Part shown: positions 42,003 to 51,233 of the stretch, piece by piece
Layout of the letters: each line of letters begins with the position of its first letter
How positions within the stretch are numbered: the stretch's first letter is position 1
Assembly: GCF_000519005.1 (NCBI RefSeq)
Contig: NZ_JAER01000005.1
Coordinates: 51,425 to 115,424 of the forward strand
DNA from: Nocardioides sp. J54
GTDB lineage: Bacteria > Actinomycetota > Actinomycetes > Propionibacteriales > Nocardioidaceae
Direction of reading: 5' to 3'
DNA: 64,000 bases
The notes under the pieces: model-generated
Told to the model about the DNA's origin: nothing
Seen by the model: the letters and a program-made list of their open reading frames with translations, nothing else
The model's database searches: none
Position numbers and translations under genes: made by a program

Positions 42003-43589
42003 ATGAGCGCCAACGACGTCCTCACCGCCCGCCAGCACTCCCTCGGGGACCTCACCCGCCGCACCGCCCAGCGCGTGCCCGACAAGCTCGCGATCGCCGA
42101 CCGCGGCACCGAGCTGACCTTCGCCGACCTCGAGGCGTACGTCGAGCGGACCGCTGCCGCGATCGCCGCGGCCGGACTGGCCAAGGGTGACCGGCTGGCG
42201 CTGCTGAGCCACAACTGCTGGGAGTTCGCGGTCCTCAACTTCGCCGCCGCCCGGGCCGGCGTGGTGCTGGTGCCGATCAACTTCATGCTGGGCGCCGACG
42301 AGATCGCCTTCATCCTCGACCACAGCGGCGCGACCGGCTTCGTGGTGGAGGACGCCCTCGTGCCGACGGCCGACGCCGCCGTAGCCGCCGCTGCCGACCC
42401 GCAGGTGCGGCTGCGCCACGTGATCCGGCTGACGGACGCGGAGGTGCCCGACGGCTGGGTCGACCTCGCGGAGTGGCTGGAGCACGACGGCCCGCCGGTC
42501 GTCGTACCCGTGGGCGACGACGACCCGGTGCGGATGATGTTCACCTCCGGCACCGAGTCCCGCCCCAAGGGCGCGCTGCTGAGCAGCCGGTCGCTGATGT
42601 GGCAGTACGTCTCGTGCGTCGTCGACGGCTCGATGTCCGCCGACGACGTCGAGCTGCACACGCTGCCGCTCTACCACTGCGCGCAGCTCGACTGCTTCCT
42701 CGGCACCGACGTCTACCTCGGCGCGACGAGCATCATCCTGCCCGGCCCCGACCCGGCCACCGTGCTGCGCACCATCGCGGAGCGCAAGGTGACGAAGTTC
42801 TTCGCGCCGCCGACGGTGTGGATCGGGCTGCTGCGCCACCCTGACTTCGACAGCACCGACCTGTCGAGCCTGCGCAAGGGCTACTACGGCGCCTCCCCCA
42901 TGCCGGTGGAGGTCCTGCGCGAGCTGCAGGAGCGGCTGCCCGACGTACAGCTGTGGAACTTCTACGGCCAGACCGAGATGGCACCGGTGGCGACGATCCT
43001 GGGCCCGGACGAGCAGCTCCCCTTCGCCGGGTCGGCGGGCCGGGCGGCGGTCAACGTCGAGACCCGGATCGTCGACGACAACGACGAGCCGGTGCCGGCG
43101 GGCACGGTCGGCGAGATCGTGCACCGCAGCCCGCACGCGACCCTGGGCTACTACAACGACCCGGAGAAGACGGCCGAGGCGTTCCGCGGCGGCTGGTTCC
43201 ACTCCGGCGACCTGGGCTACCTCGACGACACCGGCCACCTCTACGTCGTCGACCGCAAGAAGGACATGATCAAGACCGGCGGCGAGAACGTCGCGAGCCG
43301 CGAGGTCGAGGAGGCGATCTACACCCACCCCGACGTCGCCGAGGTCGCCGTGTTCGGCGTCAGCCACCCGCGCTGGGTCGAGGCGGTCGCCGCGGTCGTC
43401 GTGCCGAAGGACGGCGCGAGCCTGGCCGCTGAGGACGTCGTCGCCCACGCCCGCGGGCAGCTCGCCGGCTACAAGGCGCCGAAGTACGTCGTCGTCGCCG
43501 AGAGCCTGCCGAAGAACCCCAGCGGCAAGATCCTCAAGCGCCAGCTGCGCGACACCCACGCCGACCTCGCGGCCGGCGACCAGGAGTGA
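42003..43589 (+). CDS. Acyl-CoA synthetase (AMP-binding, class I ANL)
   Basis: A 528-residue enzyme activating a carboxylic acid as acyl-AMP and then acyl-CoA. Core motifs are MMFTSGTESRPKGALLS (P-loop A3), NFYGQTEMAP (A5), SGDLGYLDDTGHLYVVDRKKDMIKTGGENV (A7-A8 hinge) and the catalytic Lys in NPSGKILKRQL (A10). It resembles fatty-acid or aromatic-acid ligases; chain specificity not read. The ATG at 42003 is preferred since TAGCCT lies 7 nt upstream (leaderless). A GTG at 41973 overlapping the nitroreductase stop (GTGA) would add 10 residues and is a real alternative. Confidence 0.93.
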   Translation: MSANDVLTARQHSLGDLTRRTAQRVPDKLAIADRGTELTFADLEAYVERTAAAIAAAGLAKGDRLALLSHNCWEFAVLNFAAARAGVVLVPINFMLGADEIAFILDHSGATGFVVEDALVPTADAAVAAAADPQVRLRHVIRLTDAEVPDGWVDLAEWLEHDGPPVVVPVGDDDPVRMMFTSGTESRPKGALLSSRSLMWQYVSCVVDGSMSADDVELHTLPLYHCAQLDCFLGTDVYLGATSIILPGPDPATVLRTIAERKVTKFFAPPTVWIGLLRHPDFDSTDLSSLRKGYYGASPMPVEVLRELQERLPDVQLWNFYGQTEMAPVATILGPDEQLPFAGSAGRAAVNVETRIVDDNDEPVPAGTVGEIVHRSPHATLGYYNDPEKTAEAFRGGWFHSGDLGYLDDTGHLYVVDRKKDMIKTGGENVASREVEEAIYTHPDVAEVAVFGVSHPRWVEAVAAVVVPKDGASLAAEDVVAHARGQLAGYKAPKYVVVAESLPKNPSGKILKRQLRDTHADLAAGDQE

Positions 43590-43605
43590 GCGCCACGGTG
43601 GACGC

Positions 43606-45000
43606 GTGAGCCCGCAGTCGGCGCGCGAGGACCGCTGGCTGTTCGTGACGCTCCTGGCGGTCACCGTCGTCTCGTCCATCGTGAGCAGCCTCGGGGCGCC
43701 GCTGGTCCCCAGCATCGCCGAGCGGTACGACGTCCCGGTCTCGACCGCGCAGTGGATCCTCACCGCGAGCATGGTCGCCGCCGCAGCAGCCACGCCCGTC
43801 ATCGGGCGCTGGGGCAGTGGCCGCTTGCGGCGTCCGGTGGTGGTCGGCGCACTCCTCGTCGTGCTCGCCGGGACCCTCCTCGCGGCGCTCCCGCTCGGGA
43901 TGGGTCCGCTCATCGTCGGGCGCGCCGCACAGGGCATCGGCCTGGCCGTCGTACCCCTCACGCTGGCGGTCGCGCGGGACGCGTGGACCGGCGACCGGCT
44001 GGTCTCCCGGCTCTCCCTGCTCTCCGTCGCGACCGTGGCTGGCGCGGGCCTGGGCTACCCCTTCACCGGGCTGGTGGCCGACCAGCTCGGCGTGGCCGGC
44101 GCCTACGGCATGGGAGCAGGACTGGTCGCCATCACCCTGGTGCTCGCGTGGCGCCACCTCCCCCGCACCGCGCCCGGCGAGCCGCAGCCGGTCGACCTGC
44201 CCAGCGCAGTCCTCGTCGCCGCCGGCACCGTCGCCGTCCTGCTCGCGGTCAGCGAGGGCGAGAAGTGGGGCTGGCTGTCCGCCGGGGTGCTCGGCCTCGC
44301 CGCGGGCGGGGCCGCCCTGCTGGTCGGCTGGGTCGTGCGGACCCGCCACCTGACCGGCCGCGGCCGGCTGCCGCTCGTCGACCTCCGCCTGGCCGCGCGG
44401 CCGGGCGTGCTGGGGCCGAACGCGGTCGCGTTCGCCCTCGCCGTCGGGATGTACGGCCTGCTCACGATCGTCGTGCTCCTCGTCCGTGCCGACGGCAGCG
44501 CCGGCTGGGGCCTCGACCGGGGTGCCGCGGCCGCTGGGCTGGTGCTCGTGCCGTACGCCGTGTGCAGCGTCGGCGGCAGCCGGCTCGCGTTGCGGGTCTC
44601 CCGCCGCTTCGGCCCGCACCTGTTGCTGCCCGTCGGGGCGACCACCTTCGCCGCCGCCATGGTGCTGCTCGCACTGCACCACCACACGCTGCCCGCAGCG
44701 CTGCTCGCGATGGCTGTCGGCGGCCTCGGCAGCGGGTTCACGTTCTCCTCGCTCGCCCCCTTGATCGTGCCGCACGTGCCGCGCGAGGAGACCGGCAGCG
44801 CGATGGCGTTCAACCTGCTGCTGCGCTACCTCGGCTTCTCGACCGGCTCGGCCGTCAGCGTCGCCCTCGTCGGGGTGTACGGCGGTGACGACGCCGCCTT
44901 CCGCGCGACCGGACTCACCCTCGCGGCGCTCTGCTTCGTGACCGGCGCCGTCGTCGCGCTCGCCGGGCGCCGGCACCCCGGGACCCCTGTCCCGGCCTGA
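43606..45000 (+). CDS. MFS transporter (DHA2-like drug exporter)
   Basis: A 464-residue membrane protein with about 14 predicted helices, the DHA2 arrangement. Helix 1 starts at residue 12. The loop 2-3 motif (GRWGSGRLRRPVVVG) is the MFS motif A variant; VGRAAQGIGLAVVPLTLAVARD is motif B; VAGAGLGYPFTGLVAD is motif C, found in exporters. Substrate unknown; drug or metabolite export is the family role. The GTG at 43606 is 16 bp after the ligase stop, so they are probably co-transcribed. A hairpin follows at 45033. Confidence 0.9.
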   Translation: MSPQSAREDRWLFVTLLAVTVVSSIVSSLGAPLVPSIAERYDVPVSTAQWILTASMVAAAAATPVIGRWGSGRLRRPVVVGALLVVLAGTLLAALPLGMGPLIVGRAAQGIGLAVVPLTLAVARDAWTGDRLVSRLSLLSVATVAGAGLGYPFTGLVADQLGVAGAYGMGAGLVAITLVLAWRHLPRTAPGEPQPVDLPSAVLVAAGTVAVLLAVSEGEKWGWLSAGVLGLAAGGAALLVGWVVRTRHLTGRGRLPLVDLRLAARPGVLGPNAVAFALAVGMYGLLTIVVLLVRADGSAGWGLDRGAAAAGLVLVPYAVCSVGGSRLALRVSRRFGPHLLLPVGATTFAAAMVLLALHHHTLPAALLAMAVGGLGSGFTFSSLAPLIVPHVPREETGSAMAFNLLLRYLGFSTGSAVSVALVGVYGGDDAAFRATGLTLAALCFVTGAVVALAGRRHPGTPVPA

Positions 45001-45032
45001 GGCACGGGTCCGGGCACACCCGCAGGTCCGGG

Positions 45033-45063
45033 CAATCGGATGCGATGGCAGCGGATCCGATTG
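45033..45063 (+). terminator. Hairpin after the MFS gene
   Basis: CAATCGGAT and ATCCGATTG form a 9-bp stem around a 13-nt loop, 33 bp past the stop, with no long T-run. The rest of the 287-bp gap to 45288 shows no gene and presumably holds the promoter of the secreted protein. Confidence 0.5.
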
Positions 45064-45287
45064 CAGCGCATTCGCTGCCCGGGTTGGCCCCGACGGGTCA
45101 TTGTCGCCGGGACCGGCGCGGGCGTGTGATGTGCGCAGGGCCGAGAGGGATCCGGTGGGAGAGCCGGAGGGGAGAAACGGCCCGTCGAACACTGCGTCGC
45201 CCTCGGGGGTTCTCGGGGACAGGTGTCGGTCCACTTCGACCGCGTGCACCTTCCCTGCACCCGTAGACCTTTGGGGGACATCGTCCG

Positions 45288-47222
45288 ATGCGACACAACC
45301 ATCGCGCCTCGACCAGGCGCTGGCGGCGATCGGCCGCCGTGCTCAGCTGTCTCGTGCTCGCGCTCGGCGCAGCCATCATCCGGCCCGACTCCGCAACCGC
45401 GGAGCCCGTCGGCCCGTACGACATCGACGGGGTCGTCATTCCCGACTCCGGTGCCCAGGAGGTCCCGGACACCGTGTCGCCGTCGAGCGACGCGAACGGC
45501 TTCGGCAGCGTCAAGGAGCTCGGGCCGAAGAACGGCAGCTCCACCAAGATCGGCGTCATCCACAATGCCGCCACCCCGATGCTCGACATGACCAACCCGA
45601 ACGCACAGGTCGACCTGCGCCGGGCCTGGCTCGACCTGCAGCGGGACGACACCGGCGACGACTGGATCTACTTCGCGTGGGAGCGTGACGCGAACAGCGG
45701 TAGCGGCTTCATCTCCTTCGAGTTCATGGCCAGCCCGCTCCCGGCGGGCTGCGACTACAGCGCCAGCGAGACGGCCCTGCGGGCGAGCTGCAACCCGTGG
45801 GCCAACCGCCAGGCCGGTGACTTCCTCATCCTGTGGGACCAGAGCGGCAGCAGCACCACGCTCTACAAGAGGATCTGGACCCAGCCGGTCCAGAACGGGC
45901 CACTGGTGCTCGGTGGGGCGACCATGATCACCGCGGGCCTGGCGAAGTTCAGCCCCGACAAGTTCAAGGGCGAGGCCGCCATCAACCTGACCGACGAGGG
46001 GCTCAGCGACGGCGGCTGCCAGGTCTTCGCCAACGTCATCCCGAGCACGGTCACCGGGAACTCGGACACGGCCGACTACAAGGACACGATCCTCAACGAC
46101 CTGAAGCCGATCAGCACCTGCGACGCCACCCTCACCACCACCCCGAAGACCGGAGCCGGTGAGGACATCGGCGCCGGCGGGATCTCGATCGGCAGCGGCG
46201 TGGTCGAGGTGAAGGACAGCGCGACGCTCGACCTCGACGGCGGGTCGGCGACGCCCACCGGGGCGATCACGTTCACGCTCTGCTACCTCGACAGCACCCC
46301 GGACAAGTGTGTGGAGGTCGGGTCGACGAGCATCGCCGGCGGCAGCTACCCGAAGACGGTGACCTCGCCCTCGGCGTACGTCACTGCAGCAGGTGACTAC
46401 TGCTGGTCCGCCAGCTGGCCGGGGGACGCCGCCAACGGTATCCCGGCCGCCACGGAGTCGAACCCCGACGACGAGTGCTTCACCGTCAACCCGGTGACGC
46501 CGACGCTGAGCACCACGGCGGGCGACGACGTCTTCCTCGGCGGGTCCGTGAGCGACAGCGCGACCCTGGGCGGCACGGCGACGCAGCCGACGGCGGCGGT
46601 GATCCACACGACCTCGACCTCGGGTGCGGCGGCGAACGGGACGATCACGTTCCGGCTGTACGGGCCGAGCGAGGATGGTTGCGGCTCGCTCGCCTACACC
46701 TCGCCCGCCGTCGCGGTCAGCGGCAACGGCAGCTACAGCACGCCCGACCCGCAGTTCGTGCCGACCGCTGTCGGTGACTACCACTGGGTCGCGACCTACT
46801 CGGGATCGTCACCCAACACCAGCGGTGTCACCCACAACAGCGACTGCACCGACACCGACGAGGACGTGGTGGTCAGCTCCGTCGCCTCGACCCTCTCGAC
46901 GGAGCAGAGCTGGGTGCCGAACGACTCGGCGACGCTCACCGCGCCGTCCGGCGGGACGATGACGGGCACCGTCACCTTCCGGTTCTTCGACAACGGGACC
47001 TGCACCGGCACCCCGGTGTGGACCGAGGACCGCGCAGTCAACGGGGCGTCGGGGGTGGAGGTCTCGACGACCAACGACGAGGCCGTCAGCACCTCCGGGA
47101 CGTACTCCTTCGAGGTGTCCTACGACAGCACCAACCCGGCGCAGCAGGACATCGGGGCGAGCTGTGAGGAGACGTCGGCCCTGACGATCGACAACGGGGA
47201 CCCGGTGAGCAGCGACGACTGA
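45288..47222 (+). CDS. Large secreted protein with Ig-like repeats
   Basis: A 644-residue exported protein. Residues 1-38 are a signal peptide (RRSAAVLSCLVLALGAAI, cleavage near ATAEP). Residues 40-290 form a domain I do not recognise, ending in two Cys pairs. Residues about 290-640 contain three repeated beta-sandwich modules, each opening with STxxxxxxxxGxSVSDSATL-like text and TGTITFRLYGP or TGAVTFTLC, and ending GDYxWxAxYxG: bacterial Ig-like/prealbumin-type folds. There is no LPXTG, membrane tail or S-layer motif, so it is probably released or held non-covalently. The ATG at 45288 follows TTGGGGGAC. A strong hairpin lies just downstream. Confidence 0.8.
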   Translation: MRHNHRASTRRWRRSAAVLSCLVLALGAAIIRPDSATAEPVGPYDIDGVVIPDSGAQEVPDTVSPSSDANGFGSVKELGPKNGSSTKIGVIHNAATPMLDMTNPNAQVDLRRAWLDLQRDDTGDDWIYFAWERDANSGSGFISFEFMASPLPAGCDYSASETALRASCNPWANRQAGDFLILWDQSGSSTTLYKRIWTQPVQNGPLVLGGATMITAGLAKFSPDKFKGEAAINLTDEGLSDGGCQVFANVIPSTVTGNSDTADYKDTILNDLKPISTCDATLTTTPKTGAGEDIGAGGISIGSGVVEVKDSATLDLDGGSATPTGAITFTLCYLDSTPDKCVEVGSTSIAGGSYPKTVTSPSAYVTAAGDYCWSASWPGDAANGIPAATESNPDDECFTVNPVTPTLSTTAGDDVFLGGSVSDSATLGGTATQPTAAVIHTTSTSGAAANGTITFRLYGPSEDGCGSLAYTSPAVAVSGNGSYSTPDPQFVPTAVGDYHWVATYSGSSPNTSGVTHNSDCTDTDEDVVVSSVASTLSTEQSWVPNDSATLTAPSGGTMTGTVTFRFFDNGTCTGTPVWTEDRAVNGASGVEVSTTNDEAVSTSGTYSFEVSYDSTNPAQQDIGASCEETSALTIDNGDPVSSDD

Positions 47223-47253
47223 CGACGACCGACCCTGACCGATCGACCACGAC

Positions 47254-47287
47254 AGCACGGCCCCATCCGGTTGGATGGGGCCGTGCT
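47254..47287 (+). terminator. Strong hairpin overlapping the LLM start codon
   Basis: AGCACGGCCCCATCC (47254-47268), loop GGTT, and the exact complement (47273-47287) make a 15-bp perfect stem 32 bp after the secreted-protein stop. The GTG at 47283 lies in the 3-prime arm. It can end the upstream transcript; in any read-through RNA it would bury the LLM start. Confidence 0.75.
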
Positions 47288-48305
47288 CGTCGACCTGCAG
47301 CTCGATGCCCGCCCCGACCGCGTCCTGGCCCGGGCGCGGGAGCTGACCGAGGCCGGTGCGGCGGGCCTGTTCACCTTCGAGGGCCCGCACGACGTCTTCC
47401 TCCCGCTCGCGGCGGTCGCCGGGCAGGTCGACGCCGACCTGATGACCAACGTCGCGATCGCGATGCCCCGCTCCCCGATGCACCTGGCCCACGCGGCGTG
47501 GGACCTGCAGCTGATGTCCGGCGGCCGGTTCCGGCTCGGCCTCGGGTCGCAGATCCGCCCTCACGTCGAGAAGAGGTACGGCGCCCGGTGGTCCCCGCCG
47601 GCCGAGCGGATGCGCGAGATCGTGGCTGCCACCCAGGCCATCCTCACCTCGTGGCAGGAGGGCACCCGGCTGGAGTTCCGCGGTGAGCACACCACGCACA
47701 CACTGATGCCGCCGACCTTCGTCCCCGGCCCGAACCCGTTCGGGCCTCCGCCGGTCCTGCTCGGCGCGCTCGGTCCACGGATGACCCGCACCGCCGCCGA
47801 GGTCGCCGACGGCCTGCTGGTCATGCCCTTCCACACCCACCGCCACTTCCACGAGCGGACGCTGCCCGCCGTGGCCGAGGGCCTCGCCCGGCGGCACCGG
47901 ACCGGCAGCCGCTTCGAGGTCTTCCCGCAGGCGATCCTCGCGATGGGCCGCACCGACGAGGAGCTCGCCACCGCGCGGTCCGGCGTACGGGCCCTCCTGG
48001 CGTTCTACGGCTCCACGCCGGCGTACCGCCCGGTGCTCGACGTCGAGGGATGGGGCGACCTGCAGCCGGAGCTGAACCGGTTGTCGAAGACCGGTGACGT
48101 CGCCGCGATGGTCGCCCTGGTCGACGACACGATGCTCGAGACGATCGCCGTGGTCGGCACGCCCGAGGAGTGCGCCGCCGAGGTGCGGCGGCGCTTCGCC
48201 GGCGCGCCGGGGGTGGCGGACCGGGTGTGCTGCTACTTCCCCGGCCACGACCCCTCGGGCGAGCAGGTCGCGGCGCTGGTCGGCGCGCTGAATGCTGAGA
48301 CCTGA
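47283..48305 (+). CDS. LLM-class F420-dependent oxidoreductase (TIGR03617-like)
   Basis: A 340-residue luciferase-like TIM-barrel flavoprotein. FTFEGPHDVFLPLA, NVAIAMPRSPMHLAHAAWDLQLMSGGRFRLGLGSQI, and GALGPRMTRTAAEVADGLLVMPF are typical of actinobacterial F420-dependent LLM enzymes of the TIGR03617 type. It uses reduced or oxidised F420 with an unknown substrate. Start: GTG 47283, with TTGGAT 6 nt upstream as a possible leaderless promoter; a TTG at 47271 in the hairpin loop would add four residues. Confidence 0.9.
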   Translation: MLVDLQLDARPDRVLARARELTEAGAAGLFTFEGPHDVFLPLAAVAGQVDADLMTNVAIAMPRSPMHLAHAAWDLQLMSGGRFRLGLGSQIRPHVEKRYGARWSPPAERMREIVAATQAILTSWQEGTRLEFRGEHTTHTLMPPTFVPGPNPFGPPPVLLGALGPRMTRTAAEVADGLLVMPFHTHRHFHERTLPAVAEGLARRHRTGSRFEVFPQAILAMGRTDEELATARSGVRALLAFYGSTPAYRPVLDVEGWGDLQPELNRLSKTGDVAAMVALVDDTMLETIAVVGTPEECAAEVRRRFAGAPGVADRVCCYFPGHDPSGEQVAALVGALNAET

Positions 48306-48404
48306 GCCATACCGGCCAGTAGCCGGGGGTGGTGGTGCGACAATCCCCACGCGCTCGGGAGCCCCCGCCCGGGCCCTGCTCCACACCCCCACGGACGGAC
48401 AGCA

Positions 48405-49745
48405 ATGATCGAACTCCTCGAGGCGGCCGTCGCCGCCCGCCCCGACGACGTCGTGGTGACCAGCCCGTACGGCACCACCACCTACGCCGAGCTCCACCGC
48501 GACGTCCAGGCGATCGCGACCGCGCTGGTCGAGCGCGACCTGCGCCGCATCGCCATCCTCGACCCCGACCCCGCGCACGTGCTGGCGGTCCTCGCCGCCT
48601 GCTCCCGGGTCGGCGTGGAGGGCTGCGTCTACCCGCTCGCGCCGACCGACGACGCCATCGACGAGATGGTCGCGCGCTTCGAGCACGAGGTCGTCGTCAC
48701 CGGGCGCGGCATCTCCTCGCCGGTCGTCGGGTACGCCGAGCTCGCCGCCACCACGCCCGGCGACCTGCCGGCGCTGCCGGAGTCCCGGCCGATCATGGCG
48801 ATGACCACCGGCACCAGCGGCTTCCCGCGCGGCGTCCGGCATGAGTGGGACCGCCTGCTGCGCACCACCCACAAGATCAAGCCGGCGCCCGAGCAGCGCT
48901 GGCTGCTGGCCTACGGGCTCAACCAGTTCGGCGGCCTGCAGATCCTCATCCACGTGCTGGCCGCTCAGGCGATGCTCGTCGCCGCGGAGTCCTTCCAGCC
49001 CCGCGACGCCCTCGACGCCATGCGCGCCTCCGGCGTCACCCACGCCAGCGGCACCCCGACCTTCTGGCGCTTCCTGCTCGCCGAGATCAAGTCCGACGGC
49101 GGCGCCGTGCCGGACCTGCGGCAGGTCAGCCTCGGCGGCGAGGCGGTGCCCGGCGCGCTCCTGGACCGGATCACGGAGCGCTTCCCGAACGCCAACATCT
49201 CCCAGATCTACGGCGCCACCGAGTTCGGGCAGAACGTCACGGTCCGCGACGGTCGCCCCGGGCTGCCGATCTCCATGCTCGAGCCCGGCGGCGACGTCGA
49301 GTTCAAGGTGCAGGACGGCGAGCTGTGGGTGCGTTCGAAGGCCTCGATGCTCGGCTACCACGGCGAGGAGGAGGTTCCCGACGGCGCCTGGCGCGCGACC
49401 GGTGACCTGGTCGAGGTCGTCGGCGACCGGATCGAGTTCCGCGGCCGCAAGACCGACGTCGTCAACGTGGGCGGCGTCAAGGTGCACCCCATCCCGATCG
49501 AGGACCGGGTGAGCAAGGTCGACGGCGTCTCGCTCGTGCGTGCCTACGGCCGCCCGAACCCGATGGTCGGGCACGTGCTCGCCGTCGAGATCGTCCTCGA
49601 GCCGGGGTACGACGAGAAGGCGGTCGCCAGCGAGGTCCGCGCCGTGTGCGCCGACCTCCCGCCGGCGGCCCGGCCGCGGAGCATCAAGTTCCTCGACACG
49701 ATGACCACGACCGGCAACAAGATGCTGCGGGGCGCCGGGCGCTGA
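48405..49745 (+). CDS. AMP-binding (ANL) enzyme, short form
   Basis: A 446-residue adenylate-forming enzyme, shorter than a usual acyl-CoA ligase because the N-terminal domain is reduced. Motifs: MAMTTGTSGFPRGVRHEW (A3, with Arg in place of the usual Lys), SQIYGATEFGQ (A5), ATGDLVEVVGDRIEFRGRKTDVVNVGGVKVHP (A7-A8), and the A10 Lys in TTTGNKMLRGAG. It may load an acyl group onto CoA or a carrier protein; no carrier protein gene is nearby. The ATG at 48405 has weak upstream pairing. The crotonase gene converges on it. Confidence 0.86.
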   Translation: MIELLEAAVAARPDDVVVTSPYGTTTYAELHRDVQAIATALVERDLRRIAILDPDPAHVLAVLAACSRVGVEGCVYPLAPTDDAIDEMVARFEHEVVVTGRGISSPVVGYAELAATTPGDLPALPESRPIMAMTTGTSGFPRGVRHEWDRLLRTTHKIKPAPEQRWLLAYGLNQFGGLQILIHVLAAQAMLVAAESFQPRDALDAMRASGVTHASGTPTFWRFLLAEIKSDGGAVPDLRQVSLGGEAVPGALLDRITERFPNANISQIYGATEFGQNVTVRDGRPGLPISMLEPGGDVEFKVQDGELWVRSKASMLGYHGEEEVPDGAWRATGDLVEVVGDRIEFRGRKTDVVNVGGVKVHPIPIEDRVSKVDGVSLVRAYGRPNPMVGHVLAVEIVLEPGYDEKAVASEVRAVCADLPPAARPRSIKFLDTMTTTGNKMLRGAGR

Positions 49746-49788
49746 CCCGGGCCCGGGCGAGCCGGCCCGACGGGACCGCCGGGCCGGC

Positions 49789-50568
49789 TCAGCGGCCGAA
49801 GGCCGGCTTCTCCTTGGCGAGGAACGCCCGCACGCCCTCCTTGAAGTCAGGGCCGGAGTAGACCTCGCGCAGCAGCGCCTCCTCACCGTCGATCGACGCC
49901 TCGGCAGGACGGGCGCGGGAGACGAGCTGGTGCTTCGTGGCCTCGATGGTGACCCGCGAGGCCTGCGCGATCCCGGCCGCGAGGTCGGCGACCTCGGCAT
50001 CGAGCGCCGCGGCGTCCGGCACCGCGGCGGCGAGCGCGCCGACGGCGTACGCGCGCTCGGCGGAGACCAGGCGCGAGGCGAGCAGCATCTCGCGGGTCAG
50101 CGACTCGCCGAAGATCGCCTGGCAGCGGTAGAGCACCGTGCCCGACAGCGCGTTGCCGAGGGTGCGCGCGATCGGGTAGCCGAAGCGGGAGGCGGTGGTC
50201 GCGACGCGCAGGTCGCAGTGGGTCGCGACGGCCAGGCCGCCGCCGACGCAGACGCCGTCGACGGCCGCGATGGTGACCTGCGGGAGCGACCAGAGCCGGT
50301 CGAACATCTCGCGGATCCAGTTCTCGTAGTCGACCGCGTCGGCCTCGAGGAAGTCGCTGATCTCGTTGCCGGCGGCGAACGCCTTGCCGCCCGCGCCGCG
50401 CAGGACGACCACGCGGACCGAGCGGTCCTCGGCCGTCTGCTCCCACAGGGCCCGCAGCTCGCCGTACATCTCCCTGGTGAAGGCGTTGCGGCGCTCGGGG
50501 CGGTTGAAGGTCACCTCGAGCACGCCCGGCCCGATGCGGTCGCGGTCGATCAGCAGGTCGTCGGTCAC
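49789..50568 (-). CDS. Enoyl-CoA hydratase/isomerase-family protein (crotonase)
   Basis: A 259-residue crotonase-fold enzyme. The oxyanion-hole segments are GKAFAAGNEISDFLE and AAVDGVCVGGGLAVATHCDLRVA. In the segment where hydratases carry the second catalytic Glu (LTREMLLASRLVSAERAYAVG), the usual E of EMxxTG is present but the context is altered, so hydratase activity is likely yet not certain. The GTG at 50568 is 7 nt after TACCCT (leaderless); an open frame to 50661 has no homology before it. Confidence 0.9.
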   Translation of the reverse strand: MTDDLLIDRDRIGPGVLEVTFNRPERRNAFTREMYGELRALWEQTAEDRSVRVVVLRGAGGKAFAAGNEISDFLEADAVDYENWIREMFDRLWSLPQVTIAAVDGVCVGGGLAVATHCDLRVATTASRFGYPIARTLGNALSGTVLYRCQAIFGESLTREMLLASRLVSAERAYAVGALAAAVPDAAALDAEVADLAAGIAQASRVTIEATKHQLVSRARPAEASIDGEEALLREVYSGPDFKEGVRAFLAKEKPAFGR

Positions 50569-50602
50569 GCCCGCGAGGGTACCGCCGCGCGGACCGCTCC
50601 CC

Positions 50603-51193
50603 TCACGGCCGGTGCGGACGCGAGAAGCCCCGCTCGCTGACCACGAACGCCGCCACGACACCCGCGACCGCGCCGAAGAGGTGGCCCTGCCAGGAGACGC
50701 CCGGCTGACCGGGCAGGACGCCCCACAGGACGCTGCCGTAGACGACGAGCACGACCAGGCCGATCAGGATCTCCGACGGCTTGCGGTCCACGAACCCCTG
50801 CACCGCCAGGTAGGTGATCCAGCCGAAGATCAACCCGGACGCACCGGCGTGCACCGAGCTGCCGCCCGCGACCAGCCACACCGCGAGCCCGCCGAGCAGC
50901 CAGATCACCGCGGTCGCGGCGAAGCCGCGCGCCAGCCCGGTGGCGAGGGTGAGGAATCCGAGCACCAGCGCTGGCACGGTGTTCGCGGTCAGGTGCCCCC
51001 ACCCACCGTGCAGCAGCGGCGCCGCGATGATCCCGAGCAGCCCCTCCCCCGACCGCGGCTGGATCCCCCAGCCGTCGAGCCGGTTCGACACCGCAGCGTC
51101 GATGACCTCGATGACCCACAGCAGCGCCACGAACGTGACTGCCACCAGCCCGGCCACCTGCCACGCCGGCCTGGTCCGACTCGTCCCCGTCAT
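50603..51193 (-). CDS. Rhomboid-family intramembrane serine protease
   Basis: A 196-residue six-helix membrane protein. The rhomboid core is complete: HGGWGHLTANTVPALVLG (HxxxN-type helix 2), HAGASGLIFGWITYL with the catalytic Ser in GASG, and WQGHLFGAVAGVVAAFV with the catalytic His. It cleaves transmembrane substrates within the bilayer; the substrate is unknown. The ATG at 51193 has GGGGTGAG upstream; an alternative GTG lies two codons earlier. Upstream of it is the 330-bp repeat array. Confidence 0.9.
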   Translation of the reverse strand: MTGTSRTRPAWQVAGLVAVTFVALLWVIEVIDAAVSNRLDGWGIQPRSGEGLLGIIAAPLLHGGWGHLTANTVPALVLGFLTLATGLARGFAATAVIWLLGGLAVWLVAGGSSVHAGASGLIFGWITYLAVQGFVDRKPSEILIGLVVLVVYGSVLWGVLPGQPGVSWQGHLFGAVAGVVAAFVVSERGFSRPHRP

Positions 51194-51233
51194 GCTCACC
51201 CCGCCAGTCTGGCACCCCACCCGACTCCCCGAA

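Noticed and set aside
46809..50000. 1063-codon minus-strand frame opposite the LLM and AMP-binding genes
   Set aside because: Shadow of two well-supported plus-strand enzymes; no family motif, and it runs across intergenic hairpins.
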